64,000 nucleotides of DNA from Epilithonimonas sp. JDS (GCF_021261315.1 NZ_JAJSAX010000009.1:59334-123333); one strand, 5' to 3'; positions 44,033 to 52,247 are shown, counted from the stretch's first letter. The notes: generated from the letters alone by a model not told the origin. A program made the numbers and translations.

Positions 44033-45115
44033 ATGTCAGTAAATTTTCATCATTTAAAGGTCAAAAAAGTCAAGAAAGAAACGCAGGATTGTGTTTCCGT
44101 AAGTTTTGATGTGCCTTCAGAATTAGCAGAACAATTCAAATTCACGCAAGGCCAATACCTGACTTTTCGGCAAATCAATGGCAACGAGGAACTTCGTCGG
44201 TCGTATTCAATCTGTGCAAGTCCGCACGAAAACGAATTGAAAGTCGCTGTGAAAAAAGTGCCAGAAGGTCTGTTCTCTTCTTTTATGAATGAAAATCTGA
44301 AAGAAGGCGACGTCTTGGAAGTAATGCCTCCAATGGGGAAATTCTACACAGAACTGAATCCCGAAAACATAAAAACGTATGTAGCTTTTGCAGCGGGAAG
44401 TGGAATCACACCAATTATTTCCATCATCAAATCAGTTTTGAAAAACGAGCCTGAAAGCCAGTTCATTCTGGTTTACGGAAACAAAAACAAGGCGACCATC
44501 ATCTTCAAAGAAGAAATCGAAGCGTTGAAAAACCGTTTTATGGAACGCCTCAGTATTTATCACATTCTCAGCCGCGAGGTTGCCGACGCAGATTTGTTGA
44601 GTGGCAGAATCAATTCCGAGAAAGCAAAATCATTCCTCAACAATATCATTCCTGCAGAAAAAATCGATGAGGTTTTCCTTTGTGGACCAGAGGAGATGAT
44701 TCTCGGCGTGAGAGACACTTTGGTCAATTCCGGCGTGGATGCCAAGAAGATTCACTTCGAATTGTTCTTCAGCGCAGCTTCTGCCGAAAAGAAAAAAGAA
44801 CACGAATCCGCAATTAATAAATCGGATGACGTATTTAGCAAAGTCACCGTCAAGTTGGATGCAACCGCTCTGAAATTAGATTTGGCTTACCACGGTCCAA
44901 CCATTCTGGACGCTGCCTTGCAAAACGGAGCCGACTTGCCTTACGCCTGCAAAGGCGGTGTTTGCGCCACTTGCAAATGCAAACTGGAAAAAGGCGAAGT
45001 CGTGATGGACATCAATTATTCTCTGGAACCGGACGAGATTGCCGCAGGATTTATCCTGTCTTGCCAAGCGCATCCGAGGTCGGAGGAAGTGGTTGTGAAT
45101 TTTGATATAAAATAG
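44033..45115 (+). CDS. paaE: phenylacetyl-CoA epoxidase reductase PaaE
   Basis: The protein has 360 residues from the ATG at 44033; the longer frame from 43952 would translate the repeat block and is unlikely. An FAD-binding and NAD(P)-binding ferredoxin-reductase module (about 5-235, RRSYSICASP, GSGITPIISI) is followed by a plant-type [2Fe-2S] domain with C306, C311, C314 and C344. It passes electrons from NAD(P)H to the di-iron centre of PaaA. Here paaE comes before paaA, unlike the E. coli order. Confidence 0.96.
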   Translation: MSVNFHHLKVKKVKKETQDCVSVSFDVPSELAEQFKFTQGQYLTFRQINGNEELRRSYSICASPHENELKVAVKKVPEGLFSSFMNENLKEGDVLEVMPPMGKFYTELNPENIKTYVAFAAGSGITPIISIIKSVLKNEPESQFILVYGNKNKATIIFKEEIEALKNRFMERLSIYHILSREVADADLLSGRINSEKAKSFLNNIIPAEKIDEVFLCGPEEMILGVRDTLVNSGVDAKKIHFELFFSAASAEKKKEHESAINKSDDVFSKVTVKLDATALKLDLAYHGPTILDAALQNGADLPYACKGGVCATCKCKLEKGEVVMDINYSLEPDEIAAGFILSCQAHPRSEEVVVNFDIK

Positions 45116-45144
45116 GGTTTTAAATAATTATTGGTTAAGATATA

Positions 45145-45606
45145 ATGAAAACAATTTTCACATTTTTTTTGATTTATATTTTTCAGTTTTCAAATTGTCA
45201 AAGATTAAATGATGATATTAAGTTTGAGAAGTTAAATGCAGACGATAGTATACGAATCAATGACATAGAAAAAGTATTATCAAAATCTAAAATTATTAAC
45301 CAAGCAGAATGTAATGAATATTTAAAATATGGTTGCATAAAAGATTATATTATTATTTATATTTATAAAAATGAGCCAATATTTATTGATAAGAAAAGCT
45401 TTGATATCATACAGGAAATGCGTTCTGATGGAACTGAAAAAACCTTAAATTTTATCACAAAAACTAGAATTTATATAACTGATTGGAATAATCAGAAATT
45501 TATTGGAAAACAAATGATTAAAAGTCAAGAAGATATAAGGATTAACAATATACAAATTTTAGATAGAAAAGAAATTGAGGATATTATTAATTCGAATAAT
45601 AAATAA
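45145..45606 (+). CDS. hypothetical secreted protein inserted in the paa operon
   Basis: The protein has 153 residues. A hydrophobic signal with a Cys ([10 protein letters not shown], about 10-19) suggests a lipoprotein or secreted protein. The gene is markedly more AT-rich than paaE and paaA (many AAA, AAT and ATT codons). The sequence has no recognised domain. It sits in a 511-bp gap between paaE and paaA where a pathway gene would be expected, and has no obvious link to phenylacetate. It is likely a later insertion. Confidence 0.75.
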   Translation: MKTIFTFFLIYIFQFSNCQRLNDDIKFEKLNADDSIRINDIEKVLSKSKIINQAECNEYLKYGCIKDYIIIYIYKNEPIFIDKKSFDIIQEMRSDGTEKTLNFITKTRIYITDWNNQKFIGKQMIKSQEDIRINNIQILDRKEIEDIINSNNK

Positions 45607-45626
45607 CTTCTGTTAAACAAAACATT

Positions 45627-46586
45627 ATGGAAACAACAGAAATCAATTTAGAAGAACATTTTCAGAATAAAATAGACAGCGAAATCCGCATTGAACCAAA
45701 AGACTGGATGCCAGACGCGTACAGAAAGACTTTGATTCGTCAGATTTCTCAGCACGCCCATTCCGAGATTGTAGGAATGTTGCCAGAAGCCAACTGGATT
45801 ACGCGCGCCCCAACTTTGAACCGAAAGAAAATCCTTTTGGCAAAAGTTCAGGATGAGGCTGGTCACGGTTTGTATCTCTATTGCGCCGCCGAAACTTTGG
45901 GCGTTACGAGGGACGAAACCATCAATGATTTACATTCCGGAAAAGCCAAATATTCCAGTATTTTCAATTATCCAACGTTGACTTGGGCAGATATGGGCGC
46001 AATCGGCTGGCTGGTTGACGGTGCTGCGATTTTGAATCAAGTACCACTTTGTCGCGCTTCTTACGGACCTTACGCCAGAGCGATGGTTCGGATTTGCAAG
46101 GAAGAGAGTTTCCACCAAAGACAAGGTTACGAGCTGATGATGAAACTCGCACAAGGTTCGCCAGAGCAGAAAGCAATGGCTCAGGATGCGTTTAACCGTT
46201 GGTGGTGGCCAACCTTGATGATGTTCGGACCCAAAGATGCCGAATCCGGAAACACGGAAATGTCAATGAAATGGCGTATCAAGCGCTTCACCAATGACGA
46301 GCTGAGACAGCGTTTCGTAGACGTTTCCATTCCTCAGGCAGAATATCTGGGCTTGACGATTCCAGACCCAGACTTGAAATTCAATGAAGAAACCGGACAT
46401 TACGAATTCGGAGAAATCGATTGGGATGAGTTCTGGAAAGTGGTCAAAGGCAATGGCGCTTGCAATAAAGAACGTGTCGAAACACGCAAAAAAGCCTTCG
46501 ACGACGGCGCTTGGGTAAGAGAAGCCGCAACCGCTTACCACGAAAAAAGAAAATTAAGAGAAGAACAAAACAGAAAAACAGTTTAA
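45627..46586 (+). CDS. paaA: phenylacetyl-CoA epoxidase catalytic subunit PaaA
   Basis: This 319-residue ferritin-like di-iron oxygenase epoxidises the ring of phenylacetyl-CoA. Metal-binding motifs are visible as Glu47 (HAHSEIVG), QDEAGH (E77, H80) and [11 protein letters not shown] (E160, H163). The conserved core [16 protein letters not shown] is intact. It works as a heterodimer with PaaC, with PaaB structural and PaaD, PaaE supplying maturation and electrons. A paired-repeat spacer follows before paaB. Confidence 0.97.
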   Translation: METTEINLEEHFQNKIDSEIRIEPKDWMPDAYRKTLIRQISQHAHSEIVGMLPEANWITRAPTLNRKKILLAKVQDEAGHGLYLYCAAETLGVTRDETINDLHSGKAKYSSIFNYPTLTWADMGAIGWLVDGAAILNQVPLCRASYGPYARAMVRICKEESFHQRQGYELMMKLAQGSPEQKAMAQDAFNRWWWPTLMMFGPKDAESGNTEMSMKWRIKRFTNDELRQRFVDVSIPQAEYLGLTIPDPDLKFNEETGHYEFGEIDWDEFWKVVKGNGACNKERVETRKKAFDDGAWVREAATAYHEKRKLREEQNRKTV

Positions 46587-46594
46587 TGTTTTCT

Positions 46595-46720
46595 AACGCA
46601 AAGGCGCAAGTGCTGTGACAAAGCAATGTTATAAGTCGCAAAAATTAATTTGAGGTTTATAGTTTGCGACTTAAAACAGAATCAAAGTAGAAAAATATTG
46701 CGCCTTTGCGATAAAATCAA
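46595..46720. repeat. nested inverted repeat between paaA and paaB
   Basis: An outer 13-bp inverted repeat CGCAAAGGCGCAA (46598-46610) with TTGCGCCTTTGCG (46698-46710) encloses an inner 10-bp repeat AAGTCGCAAA (46633-46642) with TTTGCGACTT (46653-46662). Both are perfect. The inner stem is the same as the serS terminator stem (14977-15004). Confidence 0.8.
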
Positions 46721-46769
46721 CAATAATAAGCCGGTAGATTGAAGTCTATCATCTCTAATCTGAAATATT

Positions 46770-47057
46770 ATGCAAAATACAGAATGGCCACTTTGGGAGG
46801 TTTTCATCAGAAGCAGACAAGGCCTGGACCACAAGCACGTTGGCAGTCTCCACGCTGCGGATGCTGATATGGCAATCCAAAACGCCCGCGATGTTTACAC
46901 CAGAAGGATGGAAGGCGTCAGCATTTGGGTTGTAGAATCCAAGCATATCCACGCTACAAACCCCGACGATTCCGAAGCCTTTTACGAACCTTCTGAAGAC
47001 AAAGTTTACCGCCACCCGACGTTTTACCACGTTCCGGAGGAAGTGAAGAATATGTAA
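46770..47057 (+). CDS. paaB: phenylacetyl-CoA epoxidase subunit PaaB
   Basis: This small 95-residue subunit of the epoxidase bridges PaaA-PaaC units. The N-terminal MQNTEWPLWEVFIRSRQGLD and HVGSLHAADADMAIQNARDVYTRR are characteristic. The family length is 90-100 residues, so it is complete. A 183-bp repeat-filled spacer precedes it, longer than usual within a paa operon. Confidence 0.97.
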   Translation: MQNTEWPLWEVFIRSRQGLDHKHVGSLHAADADMAIQNARDVYTRRMEGVSIWVVESKHIHATNPDDSEAFYEPSEDKVYRHPTFYHVPEEVKNM

Positions 47058-47087
47058 TAGTAAGCTTTCTATAAAAAGCAGGCGTAC

Positions 47088-47121
47088 TTTTAACCCAAAG
47101 CAAGCTTGCTTTGGGTTAAAA
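47088..47121. repeat. perfect 34-bp palindrome and flanking HindIII-type palindromes
   Basis: TTTTAACCCAAAGCAAG is followed directly by its exact complement, without a spacer. Nearby are AGCAAGCTTGCT (47143-47154) and GCTTTCTGAAAGC (47152-47164). All contain AAGCTT or AAAGC cores. It lies between paaB and paaC. Confidence 0.85.
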
Positions 47122-47200
47122 CCTAGCTTGCTCTTGCCTCGTAGCAAGCTTGCTTTCTGAAAGCTTTTCAACAAAGGCTTTTCAAAGCATTATAATTTCA

Positions 47201-47239
47201 CTCCCTTGGAGGGGCAGAATTTCAAAATATTTGAAATTC
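47201..47239. repeat. CTCCCTTGGAGGGGC element with hairpin before paaC
   Basis: The CTCCCTTGGAGGGGC core at 47201-47215 is followed by a perfect 10-bp inverted repeat GAATTTCAAA (47217-47226) with TTTGAAATTC (47230-47239), 3-nt loop. The same CTCCCTT...GGGGC core is in the loop of the hairpin at 43234-43286. Confidence 0.7.
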
Positions 47240-47277
47240 CGGGTGGTCACTAATGACAATAAAAATTGAAGCAAACA

Positions 47278-48033
47278 ATGAATAATAATTATCTCAATTA
47301 TCTCCTGCATCTCGCAGACACAAGCCTAATTCTCGGTCAGCGTCTTTGCGAATGGTGTGGAAAAGGTCCAGTCTTGGAACAGGATATTGCCTTGTCAAAC
47401 ATCGCTTTGGATTTGTTGGGAGAATCTTCCAACTATTATCAATGCGCCACAGAGATTCAGAATGAAGAAAAAACCGAAGACGATTTGGCCTTCCTAAGAA
47501 ACGAGCGTGAGTTTAAGAATCTATTATTGGTAGAAAAAGAAAACGGCCATTTCGGAGACACGATTGCAAGACAGTTTTTCTTCGATGCCTATCATCATTT
47601 ATTGTTGACAGAACTGAAGCATCATTCCGATTTGAAACTAGCTGCCATTGCCGAGAAGTCTTTGAAAGAAGTCACTTATCACTTAAAATGGAGCAGTGAA
47701 TGGATGATTCGATTGGGTGACGGCACAGAAGAAAGCCACAGCAGAATCCAGAAATCAGTCAATGATTTGGTAGATTTTACCGACGAAATGTTCATTCCAA
47801 CAAACTGGGAATCAGAATTAATTGAACAACAAAAAATCCCCGACATCAGAAACTTCCGAACAAAATGGGAAACCAAAGTTCTGGAAATCCTGAACGAAGC
47901 CACTTTGTTCATCGATTTCGAAAAATCAAGAAAACTGACAGGCGGAAAAGACGGCAAACACACCGAAAAAATGGGCTACATCTTGGCAGAAATGCAAATA
48001 ATGCAACGTACTTATCCTAATATGGAATGGTAA
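47278..48033 (+). CDS. paaC: phenylacetyl-CoA epoxidase structural subunit PaaC
   Basis: This 251-residue ferritin-like structural partner of PaaA lacks most di-iron ligands. The start ATG at 47278 is chosen; the frame is open to a TTG at 47266, which would add four residues. The N-terminal YLLHLADTSLILGQRLCEWCG (about 6-26) and the later FFDAYHHLLLTEL are typical of PaaC. It is the third of the ABC subunits in the correct order. A repeat-rich spacer of about 220 bp separates it from paaB. Confidence 0.96.
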   Translation: MNNNYLNYLLHLADTSLILGQRLCEWCGKGPVLEQDIALSNIALDLLGESSNYYQCATEIQNEEKTEDDLAFLRNEREFKNLLLVEKENGHFGDTIARQFFFDAYHHLLLTELKHHSDLKLAAIAEKSLKEVTYHLKWSSEWMIRLGDGTEESHSRIQKSVNDLVDFTDEMFIPTNWESELIEQQKIPDIRNFRTKWETKVLEILNEATLFIDFEKSRKLTGGKDGKHTEKMGYILAEMQIMQRTYPNMEW

Positions 48034-48171
48034 ATTATAACGCAAAGGCACGAGTAGCTAAACGTTTGCTTATAATCAGGAAAGTAACACAAATAATCCA
48101 TAATTAAATATTATCGAGGTCTAAGTGCAGGCATTTAAAAAGAGCGAGTTAGAAAAAAACAAATTTTAAAA

Positions 48172-48939
48172 ATGAAAAGCTTAATTCTATTATTAATTTT
48201 TCCTTTATTAATTTTTTCTTGCACTAAAAAAGTTGTGAGACCCAAATTAATAGGGGTAATCATTGATGCGAATGGAGTTCCTGTAGATAGTTGTAAAGTT
48301 GGAGAAACATTTACAGATAAAAATGGACGATTTGAATTATCAGAAATAACAGAGATGGGATTTGTTAGTCTATTTGGCAGAAATCCTATTTTTATAGCTG
48401 AAGAAATTACAAAGACTGATTACGAAAAAAGGCATTTAAGTGCTGAAAGTGGACGTGGTGGTGTCTCAGAAGGAAGTGTTTGGGATATGGACACTATCCG
48501 TTTAAGAAAAATTAATACTGATTTTTCAACAATAGAACTAAAAGACGTATGGCTTGCAGGAATAACTAAAAATTTGGACACTATTTTTTTAACCAAAAAA
48601 GGTCAAGATTATGATAAAGGAGAAATAGATTTTATTGCGAATAATTGCGATACGTATTCCAGAGGGTACTACTTTTTAGGAATAGATAATCTTCCTAAAA
48701 ATGTTTTTGAAAGGCATATCGAATTGGATTTAACTACAAACATTTTAAAAGTCAAAAGAGTATTAATTTATGGAAATACTACCACAAGTGAAAAAACAAA
48801 ATACGACACCATTTACACCCAAGGTAACTGGAAACAAGAATATAAAACAATATCTTTAAATACTAGTCTACCAGAAATAAATGGAATTTACAACGTAGTT
48901 GATTTTAATTATAAATCTATACAACTAGTCAAGAAATAG
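48172..48939 (+). CDS. hypothetical lipoprotein inserted between paaC and paaD
   Basis: The protein has 255 residues. A lipoprotein signal ends at Cys17 (MKSLILLLIFPLLIFSC). A carboxypeptidase-like regulatory (Ig-type) domain with LIGVIIDANGVPVDSCKVGE and TFTDKNGRFEL follows at about 25-65, then a beta-rich domain of unknown type. It is AT-rich and unlike the paa genes, and is not needed for the pathway. With 45145 it is the second foreign-looking lipoprotein gene inserted in the operon. Confidence 0.8.
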   Translation: MKSLILLLIFPLLIFSCTKKVVRPKLIGVIIDANGVPVDSCKVGETFTDKNGRFELSEITEMGFVSLFGRNPIFIAEEITKTDYEKRHLSAESGRGGVSEGSVWDMDTIRLRKINTDFSTIELKDVWLAGITKNLDTIFLTKKGQDYDKGEIDFIANNCDTYSRGYYFLGIDNLPKNVFERHIELDLTTNILKVKRVLIYGNTTTSEKTKYDTIYTQGNWKQEYKTISLNTSLPEINGIYNVVDFNYKSIQLVKK

Positions 48940-48971
48940 TTTTACATTAAGACAAATGTTATTGTGCTAAA

Positions 48972-48999
48972 CCTCTCAGGTTTTCGAAACCTGTGAGAT
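48972..48999. repeat. hairpin repeat CTCTCAGGTTT / AAACCTGTGAG
   Basis: The inverted repeat CTCAGGTTT ... AAACCTGTGAG around a TCG loop, preceded by AACCT, lies between the lipoprotein gene and paaD. The sequence type (AACCTCACAGGTTT) is a frequent dispersed hairpin in Bacteroidetes genomes. Confidence 0.6.
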
Positions 49000-49027
49000 T
49001 TGAAAACGACCGACAATAAAATAAAAA

Positions 49028-49606
49028 ATGACAATCACAGAAAACGACATATGGCAAATCTTGAAGGAAGTTCCCGACCCGGAAGTTCCTGTTCTAAATC
49101 TTTTGGATTTGGGAATCATCCGTGATGTCAAGCTCCGAAGGAGCGAAATGTTTGTAGAAAATAATGTGGTCATTGAAAAGAAAGCTCCAGAGGAGCGACA
49201 CATTGGTTCTTCTAAACCCGAAGATTTTCAACAAGATGAAATCGAAGTGGTTGTGACACCCACTTACTCCGGTTGTCCCGCCACATCGATGATTAATATG
49301 TCGATTAAACTGAAACTGATTGAAAAAGGTTTCAACAACATCAAAATAACAAACCAATTGAGTCCCGCGTGGACAACCGATTGGATGACGGAAGAAGGAA
49401 AACAAAAACTGAAAGCTTACGGCATTGCGCCACCAGTCTATTCAAAAAATAGTGACGAACTATTCTCAAAAACAGATGAGGTCGAGTGTCCGCTTTGCAA
49501 TTCAAAACACACGCATTTAGTAAGCCAGTTTGGTTCCACAGCGTGCAAAGCATTGTACCAATGCGATGATTGCAAAGAACCTTTTGATTATTTTAAATGC
49601 CATTAA
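49028..49606 (+). CDS. paaD: PaaD-type maturation protein with an in-frame repeat insertion
   Basis: This 192-residue DUF59-type protein is required for assembly of the PaaA di-iron or Fe-S centre. The N-terminal part (ILKEVPDPEVPVLNLLDLGI, about 11-30) continues as IRDVK. The next 35 residues (about 36-70) are an insertion not expected in the family. The normal sequence resumes with IEVVVTPTYSGCPATSMI (C84). The C-terminal domain has Cys pairs (CPLC, CDDC) for zinc or an Fe-S centre. The insertion coincides with a palindromic repeat at 49132-49196 (see findings). Confidence 0.93.
   Translation: MTITENDIWQILKEVPDPEVPVLNLLDLGIIRDVKLRRSEMFVENNVVIEKKAPEERHIGSSKPEDFQQDEIEVVVTPTYSGCPATSMINMSIKLKLIEKGFNNIKITNQLSPAWTTDWMTEEGKQKLKAYGIAPPVYSKNSDELFSKTDEVECPLCNSKHTHLVSQFGSTACKALYQCDDCKEPFDYFKCH
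49132..49196 (+). repeat. palindromic repeat inside paaD
   Basis: Two short hairpins, GCTCCGAAGGAGC (49132-49144) and GCTCCAGAGGAGC (49184-49196), are spaced 52 bp apart, with GCGAAATGTTTGTAGAAA after the first. This resembles a dispersed Bacteroidetes element of the form GCTCCnnnGGAGCGA followed by TGTTTGTAGAAA. It is fully open in the paaD frame. Confidence 0.75.
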
Positions 49607-49610
49607 AGTG

Positions 49611-49702
49611 GTTGATGGTTGTTAGTTGACAATTGTTGGAGTTAAATTAAAACGAAATAAAAAAGTCATTATACTTTTTACATCATACATTTTACAATAA
49701 AA
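49611..49702 (+). repeat. heptanucleotide-phased spacer before paaH
   Basis: Four units of GTTGATG/GTTGTTA type (49611-49638) come first. Further downstream TTTACAT/CATACAT units run to 49697, just before the ATG at 49703. The same TTTTACATCATACAT string recurs at 52216-52230 before paaZ. Confidence 0.6.
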
Positions 49703-50860
49703 ATGAAAATAGGAATAGTCGGTAGTGGCGCAATGGGAAGCGGAATAGCACAGGTTTTAGCAACAGCTGGAAACGAGGTCTTGTTGTACGACAGCAATCC
49801 ACTTGCCATAGAAAAAGCCGGACAAAATTTAGAAACTCAGTTTCAAAGATTGGCTGAGAAAGGCAAAATGACCTTCGAAGAAGCTGAGAATTATTTTGAT
49901 AATATCCGATTGAGCGATAAGTTATCGGAATTAAAAGATTCGGAATTAATCATCGAAGCGATTGTTGAAGATTTGGAAATCAAGAAAGATTTGTTTCAAA
50001 AACTGGAAAGTCTGGTGTCCGAAGATTGTATTTTGGCGACCAATACGTCATCATTATCAATTGCATCCATAGCATCCGCTTGTCAGAAACCGGAACGTGT
50101 GATTGGAATTCACTTTTTCAATCCGGCGCCTTTGATGGCTTTGGTTGAGATTATTCCTGCGGTTCAGACAGATAAAGATGTAATTTCAAAAACGAAGAGC
50201 TTAGTCGAAAGGTGGAAAAAACTTCCAGTGATTGCAAAAGACACACCCGGTTTTATTGTAAACCGAGTCGCAAGACCATTTTACGGAGAAGCAATTCGGA
50301 TTTTAGAGGAAGGCATTGCCGACTGTGCGACGATTGATTTTGCAATGACAAGTTTGGGCGGATTCAAAATGGGACCATTTCAACTGATGGATTTCATTGG
50401 TCACGACGTGAATTACCGAGTGACGGAAAGTGTATTCAAAGAATTTTTCTACGACCCGAAATTCAAACCGTCATTCACGCAAAAAAGATTATTTGAAGCC
50501 GGGTATTTCGGAAGAAAGTCTGGAAAAGGATTTTACGATTATGCTCAAGATTCGGAACAACCAAAACCAAGTGAGAATCCGGAATTATTAGAATTAATAT
50601 TCAAAAGAATCTTGGTAATGCTGATGAACGAAGCTTCAGACGCTTATTTCTTAAACATAGCTTCAGCAGAAGACATCGACTTAGCAATGACAAAAGGCGT
50701 GAATTACCCAAAAGGTTTATTGAAATGGGCAGATGAATTTGATTTGGAAAATCTTCAGAACGAACTCGACGAACTTTATAATTTCTACCACGATGACCGA
50801 TACAGATGCAGTCCAATTATCAGAAACTTAGTAAAACAGAATAGAACTTTTTATAACTAG
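49703..50860 (+). CDS. paaH: 3-hydroxyacyl-CoA dehydrogenase PaaH
   Basis: This 385-residue enzyme oxidises 3-hydroxyadipyl-CoA with NAD in the lower phenylacetate pathway. A Rossmann fold is at the N-terminus (IGIVGSGAMGSGIAQVLATA, about 3-22), with the NAD-binding acidic residue at about 31. The catalytic dyad region contains HFFNPAPLMALVEI (about 141-154). Two C-terminal 3HCDH domains follow (about 185-280 and 285-385). Length matches PaaH. It is followed by a heptanucleotide hairpin-like tract and paaJ. Confidence 0.96.
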   Translation: MKIGIVGSGAMGSGIAQVLATAGNEVLLYDSNPLAIEKAGQNLETQFQRLAEKGKMTFEEAENYFDNIRLSDKLSELKDSELIIEAIVEDLEIKKDLFQKLESLVSEDCILATNTSSLSIASIASACQKPERVIGIHFFNPAPLMALVEIIPAVQTDKDVISKTKSLVERWKKLPVIAKDTPGFIVNRVARPFYGEAIRILEEGIADCATIDFAMTSLGGFKMGPFQLMDFIGHDVNYRVTESVFKEFFYDPKFKPSFTQKRLFEAGYFGRKSGKGFYDYAQDSEQPKPSENPELLELIFKRILVMLMNEASDAYFLNIASAEDIDLAMTKGVNYPKGLLKWADEFDLENLQNELDELYNFYHDDRYRCSPIIRNLVKQNRTFYN

Positions 50861-50941
50861 TTGATGGTTGATGGTTTTCGGTTGATAGATTTGTTATTCG
50901 CTGAAAAACCAACAACTGACAACTAACAACTGACAACTATG
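50861..50941 (+). repeat. inverted heptanucleotide arms ending at the paaJ start codon
   Basis: Left arm: TTGATGG, TTGATGG, TTTTCGG and TTGATAG (50861-50888). Right arm: AACCAAC, AACTGAC, AACTAAC, AACTGAC and AACTATG (50907-50941). The last unit contains the start codon ATG. The arms are of opposite strand type, so they can form an imperfect hairpin over the translation start. Confidence 0.85.
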
Positions 50942-52144
50942 AACCAAGTATATATAATAGACGGCATCCGAACGCCAATCGGAAAACTGAAAGGAAGTTT
51001 ATCTTCCGTTCGTCCCGATGATATGGCGGCTTTTGTCATCAAAAAATTATTGGAAAGAAATCCGAACATCGACCAAAGTAAAATTTACGATGTCGTTTTA
51101 GGTTGCGCCAATCAAGCTGGAGAAGACAACCGAAATATCGCAAGAATGTCGGCGTTGCTTTCCGGTTTGGATTATCACATTCCCGGAGAAACGGTCAACA
51201 GACTTTGCGCGTCGGGTTTGTCGGCGGCGATTAATGCAGCGAGAGCAATTCAAGTTGGCGATGCCGATTTGATGATTTCGGGTGGTGTTGAGAATATGAC
51301 GCGTGGACCATTGGTGATTTCAAAATCTGAAAATCCTTTCGGTGGCGATGCTAAAATCTACGATACGACTTTCGGCTGGCGATTCATCAATCCGAAAATG
51401 AAAGAAATGTATGGTGTGGATGCAATGGGTGAAACAGCAGAAAATCTGGCTGAACGTGACCAAATTTCCCGTGAAGACCAGGATTTGTTTGCCTTCAATT
51501 CTCAGCAGAAAGCGAAAGTTGCTCAGGAAAGCGGAAGATTATCTCAGGAAATTGTTGCAGTCAATATTCCTCAAAGAAAAGGCGAAGATTTGATTTTCGA
51601 TAAAGATGAATTTCCTAAAAATGATACAACTTTGGAAGGTTTATCAAAATTGAGAACAGCGTTCAAAAAAGACGGAACAGTCACGGCAGGAAACGCCTCT
51701 GGTTTGAACGACGGTGCAGCAGTTAATTTATTGGCTTCGGAAAATGCGATTAAAGAATTTGGATTAACACCAAAAGTCAGAATAGTTTCCAGCGCGGTTG
51801 TCGGTGGTGAACCAAGATTGATGGGAATCGGTCCTGTAAAAGCCGCAGAATTGGCATTGCAAAAAGCAGGATTGACATTTAATGATATTGATATTATTGA
51901 ATTGAATGAAGCATTCGCTGCACAAAGTTTAGCCTGCATTAGAGCCTGGGGATTGGATGACAACGATTCCAGAATCAATCCAAATGGTGGTGCCATTGCA
52001 CTCGGGCATCCACTTGGAATGAGTGGTGCAAGAATCCTGAATTCCGCGATGTATGAACTTCAAAACCAAAATAAAAAATATGCGCTCGCAACAATGTGTG
52101 TTGGTTTGGGACAAGGTTTTGCGGTGATTATTGAGAAAGTTTAG
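50939..52144 (+). CDS. paaJ: 3-oxoadipyl-CoA/3-oxo-5,6-dehydrosuberyl-CoA thiolase
   Basis: The protein has 401 residues. The catalytic nucleophile is C90 in NRLCASGLSAAINAARAI. NEAFAAQSLACIRAWGL and GGAIALGHPLGMSGAR hold the His and second Cys (CVGLGQG) motifs of thiolases. It cleaves 3-oxoacyl-CoA to release acetyl-CoA and yield succinyl-CoA in the phenylacetate pathway. The paaJ name follows the operon context; a general acetyl-CoA acyltransferase role cannot be excluded. The ATG is part of a heptanucleotide repeat. Confidence 0.95.
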   Translation: MNQVYIIDGIRTPIGKLKGSLSSVRPDDMAAFVIKKLLERNPNIDQSKIYDVVLGCANQAGEDNRNIARMSALLSGLDYHIPGETVNRLCASGLSAAINAARAIQVGDADLMISGGVENMTRGPLVISKSENPFGGDAKIYDTTFGWRFINPKMKEMYGVDAMGETAENLAERDQISREDQDLFAFNSQQKAKVAQESGRLSQEIVAVNIPQRKGEDLIFDKDEFPKNDTTLEGLSKLRTAFKKDGTVTAGNASGLNDGAAVNLLASENAIKEFGLTPKVRIVSSAVVGGEPRLMGIGPVKAAELALQKAGLTFNDIDIIELNEAFAAQSLACIRAWGLDDNDSRINPNGGAIALGHPLGMSGARILNSAMYELQNQNKKYALATMCVGLGQGFAVIIEKV

Positions 52145-52149
52145 TGAAT

Positions 52150-52247
52150 TGTAAAATGTATTAATGTAGAAAGTATTTACGATTTACATTGAACTTATTT
52201 TAAGTCATTAATACATTTTACATCATACATAAATACAAAAAAACATT
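52150..52247 (+). repeat. heptanucleotide-phased spacer before paaZ
   Basis: The spacer ends with units TAATACA, TTTTACA and TCATACA, then TAAATAC (about 52209-52236). It also contains TTTACGA and TTTACAT further upstream. It keeps the 7-nt phase of the other tracts. Confidence 0.55.
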
